Shown: positions 49,031 to 60,317, counted from the stretch's first letter. The stretch: 64,000 bases of DNA from Allantophomopsis cytisporea (GCA_024752435.1 CP103021.1:1116001-1180000), one strand, 5' to 3'. The notes: generated by a model not told the origin, from the letters alone. Numbers and translations are program-made.

Positions 49031-49479
49031 GGCGTTTGCTATGCTTCTTGAGGAGCCGACATATTTCAGATAGGTTGTGATCATGAAATAGTTCTGAGAT
49101 ATATACCATTCCAATTTGTTAGCATTTTACATTGCAAAACATGCTGGCTATTGTTCAGTGTTACTGTTCACATTGTTCAACATTGTCTCAGCTGAACAAT
49201 AAGCTCGTACATTGTGGAAGCATCTACAACAAAGAAATGGATATTCGAGAACACGAATAACAAAGAAACATCATTGATTTGTGAGGCTTAATTCATCTGT
49301 GAACTATGTGTAGCTAGACTATGCAAATAGGTATCTTAATTTCCTCAGGCCCACAGCAAGTTGTCGAATGATAGCAGAAGACAGTGACTGTCTACCAAGA
49401 CCGGTTGTACGTTTGCCCGTCGAAGCGCAAAGCAAGAAGCATAATCTTCGACCTTCTAACTTCATTCTATGCTTGAAAT
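49031..49479. other. short intergenic region
   Basis: Upstream region of the cysteine-patterned gene and 3' flank of the FHA kinase. Includes imperfect TTGTTCA/CATTGTTCA repeats near 49.15-49.2 kb. No gene. Confidence 0.6.
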
Positions 49480-51674
49480 TCAAACGAAGTAACTACTCTT
49501 TTGATCATCCTTTGGATCGTTGCCATTGCCTCCCCAAGCAAGCATTCTTCGCTTTGAGCTGCCTGTTTCCAACTCATACTCGGCCGTTCGCTGAGACCAA
49601 CCTGATGATCCTTCACAGCTTGCCACCTGATCACATGTAGTTTGATCGTGCATTACATCTGCAAGTCCCGCTATCTCTTGGGCAGCAGCAACAACCTCGA
49701 ATGGTTGTGATTTACGAAATATGTCGTTCCCGTCAACCGCTACCATATCAGATTCCTGGGTATAGGGAGCTCGGCTTGTCTCATATGACTCTTTCGATGT
49801 GATGAATCCGTTCCGTGACCTTTGTGCCTTTCTCAATGTTTCTGCACGATTTGACGGCTTTCGAGGATGGATATGCCGATCAAGACCAAAGCGAACCGCA
49901 GCTGTAGCATCGATCGACCGGCTTCTCTTTCGTGGTGCGTTTGAACGGACAGCGGTTGTGTTCACTCTTTGTATGATTGCACAGGCTTGCACTCCTGACA
50001 AATACTGTCTGACGTCAGAGTCAACAGGTTTTGGTTTCCAGTATGAACGAGCTCTGCGATCAAGAGCGAGTAGTTCCTCCTGGAGATGACTTGGTGTAAC
50101 CCATGAATGTTTTACTGCCTGAATTGCCGTCATTCTTTCTCGCACATCATGAACAAGAAGCTTTGTAATAAACTCTTTTGCTTCTTCAGCCATATCTAGC
50201 CACCACTTATTTCCAACTGATGTTTCATCTGCTATTGCGGCCTCAATGATTCTAAGGATGTATTCAGCCGGTGGTTTGGATACACCTTGTTCGATCACAC
50301 GTTCTCCAGTAAGTAGGATGAGGACTATGATTCCGACGCTCCACATGTCAACTGCTCGTGTGTATCCTTTCTCTCGGTCTCCACCCAGTATCTCTCTACT
50401 ATAAGTTAGGATTGCTTAAAAGGCTAGTAAAGGAGAATTCAAGGTACTTACGGTGCCATGTAATCTGTGGTCCCAACAAATGACTTCATTCGTTGCTTCA
50501 CAGTGGCATGATCGAATGCATGACCGAAGTCAGTAATCAGTATACGGTGGCCAACGTCATTGTTGTGTGTGACTAAAATGTTCTCAATCTTGAGATCTCG
50601 ATGTACGATATTCTTACTGTGCAGAAACTCGACAGCTCGGACAATTTGACGTGTGATGATTCGAGCATCAAGACTATTTATGCGAAAATTCTTTGACTCT
50701 GCATACGAGAAGAGATCTCCCCCAGCAGCGAGTTCTTGGAGTATGTATCTATTCTAAGTGAGTATTGATGGAAAATAGTATGCACGATGATACTGACACT
50801 CTGTAAGGAGCAATGAAGGCTTTTCTGATGCTAACAATATTGGGCTTCAAATGATCAGATCTTGAAGATATAGCGCAGGAAATTGAACTTACATGGTCCA
50901 GCTTGGACAAAATATCGATTTCCGCATTAACCTTTTGCCATTCTATCTTCTCAAGGTTGACAATTTTGCAGGCCAACTGTTTTCCCGTCGAGATATGAGA
51001 AGCTAAATGGACTGAAGCGGTTGCACCGGTGCCAAGAAGTCTATCAGAAATCAAGAATTCGTTCTTGAATTGCTATAGGACAGTAAGAATGTATACCACA
51101 TCACGAAATATCCATTGGCTGACCTCTTGCTCTTTTCTCTGCTCATTGTCGAAGGTCTTCGAGAGTTGATTCCGAGGTTGATTGAATCTGAAACTCCAAT
51201 AGGGTTTGATTGAAATGAGGTCTCCATCACTCAGAAGGAATGCATATTGAGGTGCTGCAACGCTTCCGATAAGCAGTCCATTAACATATGTGCCATTCCG
51301 AGATTCCAGATCTTGGCAGTAGATATTCTCAGTAGTGATATTCCCTGTATCATTGCTGAAAGAAACAGAATAGATTCGAAAGTGATATTTGGATATCAGG
51401 GAATCGTCCAGGCATACATCACTAATGCAACTGAATGAGAAGACACGATTGAAGTGCTGCACAACACGACCTACTTGTCAAAACTTCTGCCAACATAAAG
51501 CTCCTGTCCTACTAAAACACTGATTTGCCCTACAACATATGAGAAGTTAGAAAATCTCTTCTCGTACCATAGAAACTGGCACTCACCTGACGTACTTTCC
51601 TCGTGGCAGCTCTCCAAGGTCAGCTGGGCGATTTGGACCTGGACATTGGCTATAGTATCTTCGGGTAACGACAT
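49480..51674 (-). CDS. FHA-domain serine/threonine protein kinase (Rad53/Chk2/Mek1-like)
   Basis: Seven exons, 51674-51587, 51529-51475, 51430-51124, 51072-50893, 50844-50798, 50748-50452 and 50395-49480, give 629 aa with consistent phases. Residues about 30-140 form an FHA domain (YVGRSFDN, ISKYHFRIYS, LESRNGTYVNG). The kinase domain starts near 155: glycine loop LGTGATASVHLA, Lys in LACKIV, hinge YILQELAAGGDLF, HRD loop VHRDLKIENIL (about 275), DFG in ITDFGHA (about 298), then GTTDYMAPEILGG (about 323). The last intron ends in TAGTAG; only the second AG gives the canonical APE motif. A C-terminal tail of about 200 residues is basic and disordered. FHA plus CAMK-type kinase is the architecture of checkpoint or meiotic kinases (Cds1/Rad53, Mek1), which phosphorylate targets after DNA damage or during recombination. 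I cannot tell which member it is. Confidence 0.88.
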
Positions 51675-52286
51675 ATTAGTATGATTGCGATAGATCAGTA
51701 AATACAGGAGTCATTTTTATAGTAATTTGGCGTCTCAAATAAAAGAAGTTCGTTTGTCGTTCTTGTGTAAAAACGTGCGGTCTTTACCAGACCTCCGCTT
51801 CGTTGGGTACAAAAGTGAGAATCTCACTTTCATGGTTACCCCATTAGGCACGCACTGCACCGCACCACCACATGGTATCCTGCTCTCTTTCTTGTTTAGT
51901 CAATTTGGTACTCGAATTCTGTTGCTTCGTAATTCTACATATCGTGACATTAGGTATATCGTCACACACACAACACAAAACGCCGCATTGGATTCAGAAA
52001 CTTGGGCAGGTGCGTCTCATATGAGTTACCATCTGAGACCAATCCATTTGCATAGAGAAAGTACGTTCTTAGAACAGATATGGAGACTTATCCTCTTCTT
52101 CCTCTCTTTTTCTTCTTTTCCCACTTCTTCCTGTTGCCCTTACGAAATAACCCTCTGGATCAAACGTGAGTAATAATCCTAAGTCATCATAAGGGGTTAA
52201 CACTGATATGATTGAGAAGTTGTCAGTATTATAATCGTAAGTATTAGTCTTTATATATCAAGTGATATGTTGCTAATTGCAATAGA
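51675..52286. other. intergenic, divergent flank
   Basis: Upstream region of the FHA kinase, running into the decayed gene. A 148-codon plus-strand frame (51727-52173) lacks an ATG at its start and any domain; not called. Confidence 0.5.
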
Positions 52287-53260
52287 TTTAACAACGCTCC
52301 AGCACCGCAAGAATACCAAAATGTATCCATATGTAAGTCTCTTGAACAATTTGATGATATGAAGTTTACTAATTATATAAGTATGGATACGGTTACCCAT
52401 ACACCTCAATCGCCATCCTCTTCCTCCAGCCCTCCGGCCCCGCCTGGCTACGTACCTGGCTATGTTCCGGGCTACGTGCGATCCTAGGCCCCCTACCCCT
52501 CCTACCCTCCACCAGTTGCGCAGCCTCAAAAGCAGCAGCAGCAGCATGCAAAGAAGGAGAAGATGGAGGCACAAAAGGAGAGGAAGAAGAGAAGAGAGAA
52601 AAAGAAGACGGAGATGCAGAAGGAGAGAAAGAAGCGGAAAAGAAGATAAAATTGCAAGCCCTGGGAGGGGAGTCCTTGAAGGAACTCGTAAGTTGAAATT
52701 TCAGCTACAGCTATTTTACGGTTAGAATTAACTCTATGAAGGAAGAGAAAGAGGAGATATCCATGGATATCAACAAATCACCAGCTACCACTATCACCAT
52801 CAATACCACAGCCACATACCCTCCACCAGTTGCCTAATTTCAGCAATAATAGTAGCTACCAAAGAAAGAGAAGATAGAGGCCCCGAAAGAGAGGAAGAAG
52901 AGGAGGGAGACGAAGAAGAAAGAGTTGCAGGCCCTGGGCTGGGAAACAAAGAAGAAAGAACTGGTAAGTTGAAGCCTCAGTTATTGTAAGGCTATAGCTA
53001 ATTCTATTGATGGCAGAAGAAGCTATGACATCCATGGAATGTCGACAGCCTCCCTGTCTCTGCCGCCTCCCGCCTTGTATTACTGGGAAAGATGATCGAG
53101 AGAAGTATAGGGAGCACGGGAGATATGGGATTGATTATCATCAGATGATCAGTTGGAGATGGAGGAGGTTATGGAGTTGCGAGAGGAGATTGCAATCTCC
53201 AAGCAGTCTCGTGCGAATATCCGCAAAAAATACAATCTTTCTTCTTTTTCTCTTTCTGCT
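52287..53260 (+). pseudogene. decayed, partly duplicated gene with Y/P/G- and K/E-rich segments
   Basis: Coding-like pieces are spread over several frames. From the ATG at 52383 a frame reads through PPGYVPGYVPGYVRS to a TAG at 52485 and continues after it as APYPSYPPPVAQPQKQQQQ, then a long Lys/Glu/Arg helix to a stop at 52647. A second, alignable copy starts near 52817 (again YPPPVA), but its glutamine codons have become TAA/TAG and many G are A. Both copies share a downstream GTAAGTTGAA donor-like segment. Further on, a coiled-coil-like piece (MEEVMELREEIAISKQS) near 53.16-53.24 kb lies in another frame. C-to-T and G-to-A changes dominate between the copies, the pattern left by repeat-induced point mutation. 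I read this as a broken gene; an expressed, heavily spliced gene is a less likely alternative. Confidence 0.6.
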
Positions 53261-53371
53261 GGGCTCCATCATCATTCTAGGTATACGTGGGCTTGACTGG
53301 CAAATGAAATTTGAATTAAAACACCAAATGTTAGCACATTGATATCTAATTTATGATATGCGTATTCCTTC

Positions 53372-53761
53372 GTCTGTGAAAGTACCAGATCCTTGTACTT
53401 TGTGTAAGTTGTGTAATTGTTGCATTCTTCATGCGGGTTGTATAAACTCGATTTGAGTACCGAGACTGACAATATATATATACGATATATATGGTCAAAC
53501 CAACTATATTATTATATTTTAAAGCTTTTAAAATATATGAAAACTACTATACGATTGCAGAGATATGAAGGAATCTATACATCCTCTTTTTGTAATTTTA
53601 TAGCAATAGTATAAATTTTAATGATATCTAACGTAGTATATTTTCAATATAGTATTACTATGTACTACCTAACGGAGCTCGCATATTGAGCGTACAGAAG
53701 CGATAAACAATTGTGTACATTTTGTACAAGAGACTGGCAAGGTTCTGGTACTTTCACAGAC
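53372..53761. mobile_element. MITE-like foldback element
   Basis: About 390 bp of AT-rich, non-coding DNA bounded by 24-bp terminal inverted repeats (53372-53395 and 53738-53761; outer ends GTCTGTGAAAGTACCAGA) with one mismatch. Partial similarity continues inward for some 30 bases. No clear target-site duplication and no internal reading frame are visible, so it would be a non-autonomous DNA-transposon derivative or another foldback structure. Confidence 0.55.
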
Positions 53762-53993
53762 AAATGGATACACAGTTTGGTGCCTCTTATATATGGCCAT
53801 GATTAGACTAGGATTTGTCGCCCACCACTACTAGCTGCTTTCGTTGGTCTTTGTCGCAAACAAAACATCGATTTGCCATTTTGAGGGCAAGAACCTAGGT
53901 GGTCCGTGCGACGCTAGTTCGGAGCAGCTCATATGAACCTCGAAGCTGAGCAGTATCCCACTTCTTCCTTCAAAGCCCATTAACTCTATCACA

Positions 53994-54198
53994 ATGTATG
54001 TCAACAACAAACTCTTGATCTACAAACATCTTCTAACCGCAAAATTCTTGTAGGAGAGCCAAGTGGAGAAAGAAGCGGACTCGCCGCTTGAAGAGAAAGC
54101 GCCGTAAGACTCGTGCCAGATCGTAAGTTATTTTGATCTTTTTTCTGAATATTTCAGACTTCAATTGAGTCATATCTAACAACCCTTGCAGCAAGTAA
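53994..54198 (+). CDS. RPL41: 60S ribosomal protein eL41
   Basis: Three exons encode 25 aa: exon 1 contributes only the AT of the start codon (53994-53995), exon 2 is 54054-54122 and exon 3 is 54192-54198. The introns run GTATGT to TTGTAG and GTAAGT to TTGCAG. The peptide begins MRAKWRKKRTRRLKRK and ends ARSK, the invariant, almost entirely basic eL41 sequence, so identity is certain despite the size. eL41 sits at the subunit interface of the 80S ribosome. The exon structure is inferred: no ATG exists in the genomic exon 2 frame at the right place, and joining AT to G at the intron restores it exactly. This gene is far too short for ordinary gene finders and is likely to be missed. Confidence 0.95.
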
Positions 54199-55744
54199 AC
54201 AACTCACAACACCTCGATCTCGATGTCTCCTACCTTAACTTCAATCGCCATGAAAAGACTCCCATGATTACGCCATCTCCCGCATTGATGTCTACCGCCT
54301 ATTTCAGCATTCCTCTATCATACCGACCTCGAACCTGGGCAACCAATTTGTGGAAAGTTCAGAGAGTGTTCTAGGAGTGGAAATGTTCAATGACGCGTAG
54401 TCAATGGCAAGTGGAGGATTGTCTTCTTTGGAAGCCAGAATCGGTCAACCTATCATCGAGCTGTATACTGTGTGTTTGCTTAACAGGAAGTGCTGGTTTC
54501 AAAGGCTGCCGCAGATGCTTAGTTTCCACCAACTTCAAATGCAAATCAAAAGAAGTTTTACTTCAAAAAACCAATCTTCATGCAAATGTGATTATATGCA
54601 CATATCAATATGAATTTGAAAGTGATTCGATTTGTGTGCCCTGTCAATCTTATCGACGTTGGAGAAGTGGGTCTCAGCCTTGCCATAAAAACGGGTCTTA
54701 AGTCTATGCGGGCCACTGGTGCGTACATTCATCTTCACGGCACAGGAATATGGCCATCTGTGTAGGCTTGTCAATATGAATCTGATGATGCTGGTGATGC
54801 ATCAATACGCAAGCAACGGTCCAGGTATGGTCTCTTGGGATCTGCTATCACTTCTGTTTATTTCTCGTGTCATGAGCTCAATCAATGGTCCAATTGGAAT
54901 CCTGTATCCAAAGCGAGCACCGTCAGCATGCTTGTGAGCTTCAAGATCTCCGATCAGCTTTGTTTCAATCGATTGTGCGTATTGGTGGTCAAGTGAAGAT
55001 GAGGTCAGAGGTCTCGTGACTTCTCCAGTGGAACCACTTTCGAACGTTTTTTTACCCAAGACCTTTCTAGATAGAGAGTACCACAAATACTATGAACTTT
55101 GATAATGACAAGTTCACAGCTCTTCTTTGTCTTTTCAAACACGGCACTTAGTAGATGTAGATGATTAAAGGTACTGGATATTTATCATCAAATAACCATA
55201 TTCTGTGATGAATATACTTGATCACTTGAATATTACAATGAAATTGGATCGAATTCCACAAAATCAATATTATCTTTCATCTTTGGGCTCGATAAGAACT
55301 AACCTACTGATTAAGGTAAATTCTCTCAATTATTGCAGAGTCTCCGAGGCAGTAGCATTGCCAGACCATAAATATGATAATATTTCTTTTGGTAATTTGA
55401 TAATATCTGGTGTACCACGATTAATTTAGCAAATCTGATTCCAGATTGATACCATTTGGTATGGCTGATAGAAAATAAACGGCAGATGCAACTCAAACTA
55501 TCTACTAAGGCCATAATACTGCTATGTAGATGATTATAGCAAGATTAATGAACATCATCAGGTATGGGCCGTGAAATTAAAAGTTCTTGCTTGATTATGC
55601 ATGATAATTCAACGTATGCACTCAATCGGGACAATCACTTAGCGGTCACAGCTGGCAAAAAAAAGTGAATTTCCATCCTCGCCGACGCCGATCACATCGC
55701 AAGTCATTGCTCGTCATTGACCACTACACATACACATACACACC
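54199..55744. other. intergenic, no gene seen
   Basis: 3' flank of eL41 and upstream region of RPA49. Short frames on both strands, AT-rich from 55.1 to 55.6 kb. Nothing recognised. Confidence 0.6.
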
Positions 55745-57239
55745 ATGGCTGACAGTGGGAAGAAAAGAAAGAGAGATGTCGGAGGTGCGGCAGGCTCCAA
55801 AAAGAAGGTCGCGATTGAAGCTCCATCCCGAGTGCCAAATGCGAAGGTGAAAGTCGTTTCTGAGGGCGATAAGAGGGCTCCAATTGTTGGTATGTACATT
55901 TTTATTTCTCTATAAGGCATACCCCGAAAGACCTCAGATCGCGCAAAGATGCCATTCACCAATCATTATCTAACATACTCACAGCCTCTGTACCTGGTCT
56001 TGCAGTACCTTCATCTTTAAAACTTCATCCATACACAAAACGCCGCGACAATGCCCCTCAAAAGGCCGGCCGGAACGGGGCTATTGCAACAACTGAAATG
56101 CTTTTACATTCATCGGATCACCCGAAACTTGACTACACTGTACGGGAAGAGGAGGCTGGTGGCACGGACGCCTTATTAAACCATTATGTTGGTGTTTTCG
56201 ACCCGGAAACCGGCAAGCTGGAATTGATACAAGCAAGAAAGATGGTGTTGAGAGGTTCAGTCAGAGCACAGCAAGCACCTGTTGAAGCTATGCTTGAAAA
56301 TGAAGACCATAACGCAGGTGATCCCGCTCCATTTGCAGCGCATCAATCACTAACCTTTACTAGAACATGCGCACTCTTCGTAACGACCTTGGACAAACGT
56401 TCGGTACCAAGAAAGCAAAGAAAGCAATTGCCTCTCTCACAGAAAACGCCATCTCCGGACCTCGTGATCCTAAGGCCAAGCCAAAGATTGACGCGGCTGC
56501 TGCTGCTATGCTCGACACAATGGCTTCCACGACAGCTGATATGGCAACCAGAGCTCAACTTCAAATGGTAGCTGATGAATCTAAGCCTCGCCCAAGAGCA
56601 AACCTCGAGGCCACCAACATCCAAGAAGTATACTCAATCGAAGAGTTGGTTGGGCTTGAAATTCTCAAGAATGTACAAGTCAAGGAGTGGCAGGATGCTG
56701 CAAGAGAGAAGAGGGATGTGGCGGTCAAGTCTGCATATGTGGCCAACAGACTGCAAAGATTCGCGTCGGATACAGATAACGTACAGAAGACCAAGTTGCT
56801 ACGATTCTTGCTTGCTCTCATCGACTTTTACAACGTCTGCAAGCCAGCGCGAAGCTCTCGTCGTGTCCCTGACAGGAGTGAGTTACGCGAGGCTATGAAC
56901 TGCCAAGACAGTGTCATTGAGTCTATCCGCCGCAAGTTTTCTACGTCTTCGATGATGTCTAAATTCCAGATCGATCTTCTCTTCACTCATGTCTGCGTCA
57001 TTGCGCTTATGATTGAGAACTACGAGGTGGACATGTATGACTTGCTCACGGACTTGAAGTTGGACTTGAAGCAGATGTCCCAATACTTCCAGGAGGTTGG
57101 AGCTAAGATCGGAGCTGCTCCAGCAAAGGTAGTCAGTCAGAACGGGTGGAACAAGTCGTTGGCAGCGCAGCATAGATATGCTAAACTGAAACTGCCGCTT
57201 GAATTCCCCAAGGTAGCATTCGCTAGAAAGGCTAGGTAG
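55745..57239 (+). CDS. RPA49: DNA-directed RNA polymerase I subunit RPA49
   Basis: Three exons, 55745-55889, 55985-56313 and 56364-57239, give 449 aa. The first intron is GTATGT to CACAG. The second cannot be joined in frame with any GT donor nearby, but a GC-AG intron (GCAGGT to ACTAG, with a CTAAC branch point) fits exactly. The N-terminus is Lys-rich. The dimerisation domain follows (LKLHPYTKRRDNA, HYVGVFDPETGKLELIQA), then the linker with LRNDLGQTFGTKKAKKAIAS and the C-terminal tandem winged-helix region (YSIEELVGLEILKNVQVKEW, FLLALIDFYNVCK, SSMMSKFQIDLLFTHVCVIA, YDLLTDLKLDLKQMSQYFQE). RPA49 with RPA34 forms the TFIIF/TFIIE-like module of Pol I, promoting rRNA initiation and elongation in the nucleolus. 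Length fits the family. Confidence 0.93.
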
Positions 57240-58104
57240 AATATTGTACATATGGGTGGTAAATGGAGTGTCCTGTATATTTGCGCTGATACGAGTCCAA
57301 ATTTGGTGCTAAGCCTTCGCATTGACAAGTCTCTCACTCGCGCACTACTACATCCGAGACTTGGCGAAATTGAATGCCACGCGAGTCTTGGCACTTGAAA
57401 GTTCCAGCGAACAAGCAGATGGAAATGTCACCGCCTATTCTAACACCACGCTCAATTTGGGAATACGAAATTGAAAACAAATGTTAAAACCAGAAGTTTT
57501 GCTGTGCAGCGCGCACCACGATACAGTCTGTGTTGACAGGGAGGGCAAGGATAATAGTAGATCATTCCTCATGCTGCGCCCCAATAATCTTCTCCATGAC
57601 CCGCAGCAAAAATCAACCTCACACAGTACGAGGGACCAGAAGTAACTTTAAAATCTACCTTAAACCCCCATTCTTCTAAGTCTACATATTTATTCACAGG
57701 CGCGCAAAACCCCCGCCTTCTGTGAGATAAGTTGGGACCGATAAGTTGAGTTAGTTCAAGGGTATCGCCATTCAAGAAACCCCTGGGATCTGCACACGAA
57801 GCTAGAATTGCGAAATCGTGGTCGTCGAATTAAAGAAGTCCGGTAACATCGCGCGTACTTTCAGTATGTAAGAAACGAAATACGAAACCCACCCGCACCG
57901 AAACTCAGCCTCAACAATAGAATCCACCCCATCTCACTTAGAATACCCGTCTTGGACTGTATATTAGTAGAGTGTCCCTCTTGTTCGTCGACAACCCAAA
58001 ACCCTAAAAACCCACTACAACACTACCTAATTCCTTCTTTTTCTACCACCATAGCACGCGAATTCACGCTTTCGAAGTCCGTAGCACAAGCCTAAACCAA
58101 AAGA
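57240..58104. other. intergenic, leader of Cys-rich gene 1
   Basis: Nothing coding supported. Just upstream of the next gene lies an AACCCTAAAAACCC-like segment (about 58.0 kb), resembling telomere-type motifs found in some fungal promoters; no claim made. Confidence 0.55.
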
Positions 58105-58525
58105 ATGTCAGATGCCTTCCCACCGAGGATAGGGGCCGACCCGAACCAAGTCAGTGTTGAGCAACCTGTAAGTCTCCGATCCAGAAACTCTAAAAAGCCA
58201 CGCGAAAGCACTGCTGATGATTATCAGCGGATGCAGGACGGTATGTCTGCTGCGCCTGGGGGTGGTCAGGATCCAAGTCGTCAGAACGGGGGTGGTTGTG
58301 GTTGTTGTGATTGTTGTGGGCCGTCAGGTTGCTGCGACGAAACTTGTAATATGTGAGTATACTCCTAACCACCTATCATGCTACCTCGTCCTTCCATTGT
58401 GGAGACTTCAGAGGCAAGAGTCGCGGCGGTACGAAGATTTCTGGCTAATAGGTTGTAGTTGTTGTACGTGCTGTGAATTGGCATGTTGCGAGGCTTGTTG
58501 TGATGCGTTGTGCAGTTGGGCCTGA
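58105..58525 (+). CDS. small cysteine-rich protein 1
   Basis: Predicted three exons, 58105-58167, 58228-58352 and 58459-58525, give 84 aa. Intron 1 (GTAAGT to ATCAG) follows codon EQP and its partner gene has an intron at the same place; the frame is also open without splicing. Intron 2 is GTGAGT to TTGTAG with a GCTAAT branch point. Residues 1-50 are polar (MSDAFPPRIGADPNQ, SAAPGGGQDPS). The rest is Gly/Cys-rich: GGGCGCCDCCGPSGCCDETC then ICCTCCELACCEACCDALC, with nearly every second or third residue Cys. There is no signal peptide, so it is likely cytosolic or membrane-associated. Paired cysteines recall CYSTM or metallothionein-like proteins, and S-acylation is possible. Function unknown. 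A gene of similar plan lies 1.5 kb downstream. Confidence 0.75.
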
Positions 58526-59981
58526 GAAGTGTTGGGATCTGAATGGTGGCCTAAGGATAGGATTTTTGCTCGTAATTTTGTTCTATTTCTACATCTCCTT
58601 GGTCTGGGATGGGTATTGGGATGGGAAATTTTGGTAGATGGTTATATACCCGTTTGTTTACTTACGGTGGGACTCATGATTATAATAAGAGTTGATAATA
58701 TGCTGTGGGATTCGAGCTCCTCTACTCTTCAGTGTGTGAGTAGTTGTGTATGCGCCCTTCTTCCTTCATGCGAAGTATACCGACTGATTCAATACACTGG
58801 CTGGTTCTTGTTTCGACACTTGCTTGGAGGGGGTGAGAGAAACTTATTTGTACACATTATTACCTAGATTGTCGATTGCTTATCTGAGCTGTCGGAGCTG
58901 TTTGTATCATCTGTGTTCAAGCTTTAGATGATCGGGGTCTACTTCATGATCGCCGTCCTTTCCTTTCAATTGTCGATATGGGCACAAATTGCAACGTGGT
59001 GTGCAGGATGACAAGAGTTAGATGAGACAAACAACAGATATGACCACAGCACCTCAAGATAGAGTGATAAGATAGTTGATATTCAGTACATAAGGATATT
59101 CAAAAATTGTTGCTTCATTCACGCTGTTCGCGTATTGCCTCCACTTTAGGGTGCGGAGTACGGTAACTTGATTGTCGGATCAGCAGTTTCACAATGGCGC
59201 GCTCTTTGAAATCTTAACAATATAGTACAAGATTTGTGGACAAGACAAGAAAGAGATCAAGTATACAAAAAGACTACCAAGGAGAAAAGAAGCTTACCAC
59301 TGCATATACATTTCAGATGAAGCTATCGCGCAACGCACCTCAGCACCAATGCTGCCAAGAATGCCCAGACGGCAGACAGAGCTTAGTCGACATTTAAGCA
59401 ATACCAAGCTTCTCCACAAGTCGGGGAAACGCCCACATCACGCAGGACCCCTAAAAAGTTAATCATCACAATCCTCACAGTCCTCACAGTCCTCACAATC
59501 CTCATTTACATCATTGACACCTGCCTCACACACTCACCAGCTTGAAGATCCGCAGTCGTCTCTCTCTACTCGGTTGACATGGTCTTGACCAACCGGAGCC
59601 TGTATCACTCAGGCGCAGGTCTACCATAGACGAAGTAGCTCGATGGCCCATGCGCTATTAATATCCCAGCAGTAACAAAACGAGAGACGGCGCAACTTAT
59701 GCTCTACCCTAACAGGTGTTTGAGAGAGTGGTTGACGGCCTATCGGGATGCGTGCGACGTGAAGGCCCCGCTAGATTTCCCTGTCCACGCATATCAGCCC
59801 AGTGTCAGCTCAGCCATGCACCACCTCATCCCCCAGCCCGCTCGTCCTGCAGCTCCATCCTTCTCCTCCTCCGTATCTACTACTTCCTGTGTCCATAAAC
59901 TATTTCAATCTGTCCTCCCATCGCACTTTCCGTACCCAAATCAATCTCACAATCGATTTTCGGAACCACTACATCCTCAAA
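58526..59981. other. intergenic between the Cys-rich pair
   Basis: No gene supported. Contains a 9-bp tandem repeat near 59.47 kb and a pyrimidine-rich leader before the second Cys-rich gene. Confidence 0.6.
59466..59501. repeat. 9-bp tandem repeat (TCACARTCC)
   Basis: Four head-to-tail copies of TCACARTCC in the order A, G, G, A at the variable base. Confidence 0.9.
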
Positions 59982-60317
59982 ATGCCTGCAGAGATTAGCC
60001 AGCAGCCTACGGCCAGCCAAATGGTCATGCAAACTCCAGAACAGGAGAGCGAGCGTGTCAGCTCTGAGCAGCCAGTATGTCTCACTCAATGCTCTTTTCA
60101 AATAGACTCAATCTAAATATCATTACAGCGTCAAGTCGAAGAGATGGTCGCCGAGCCACTCAAGCTCCGTGGAGGGGATGAAGCCGAGGATATCTGCTGC
60201 GGTTTGTGAGTGACGCCTTCCTCCATTGACTGTCGTTTGGATGCAAGTCAGTTAGATGAAGTGAATGGTGCTGATATCAACAGGTGCGCCTATGAGTGCT
60301 GCAAGTGCTGCTGCTAG
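59982..60317 (+). CDS. small cysteine-rich protein 2
   Basis: Three exons, 59982-60074, 60129-60205 and 60284-60317, give 67 aa; introns GTATGT to TTACAG and GTGAGT to CAACAG, phases 0 and 2. The N-terminus is Gln/Glu-rich (MPAEISQQPTASQMVMQ), the first intron again falls right after EQP, and the second exon starts RQVEEMVAEP. The protein ends in CCGLCAYECCKCCC, a compact Cys cluster resembling C-termini of CYSTM-type or palmitoylated peptides. Without splicing the frame ends after about 35 more codons and lacks the cysteines. No signal peptide. Together with the upstream gene it forms a divergent tandem pair by intron position and layout rather than by overall identity. Function unknown. Confidence 0.75.

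Noticed and set aside
51727..52173. 148-codon plus-strand frame before the decayed gene
   Set aside because: Begins without ATG, pyrimidine-driven composition, no domain.
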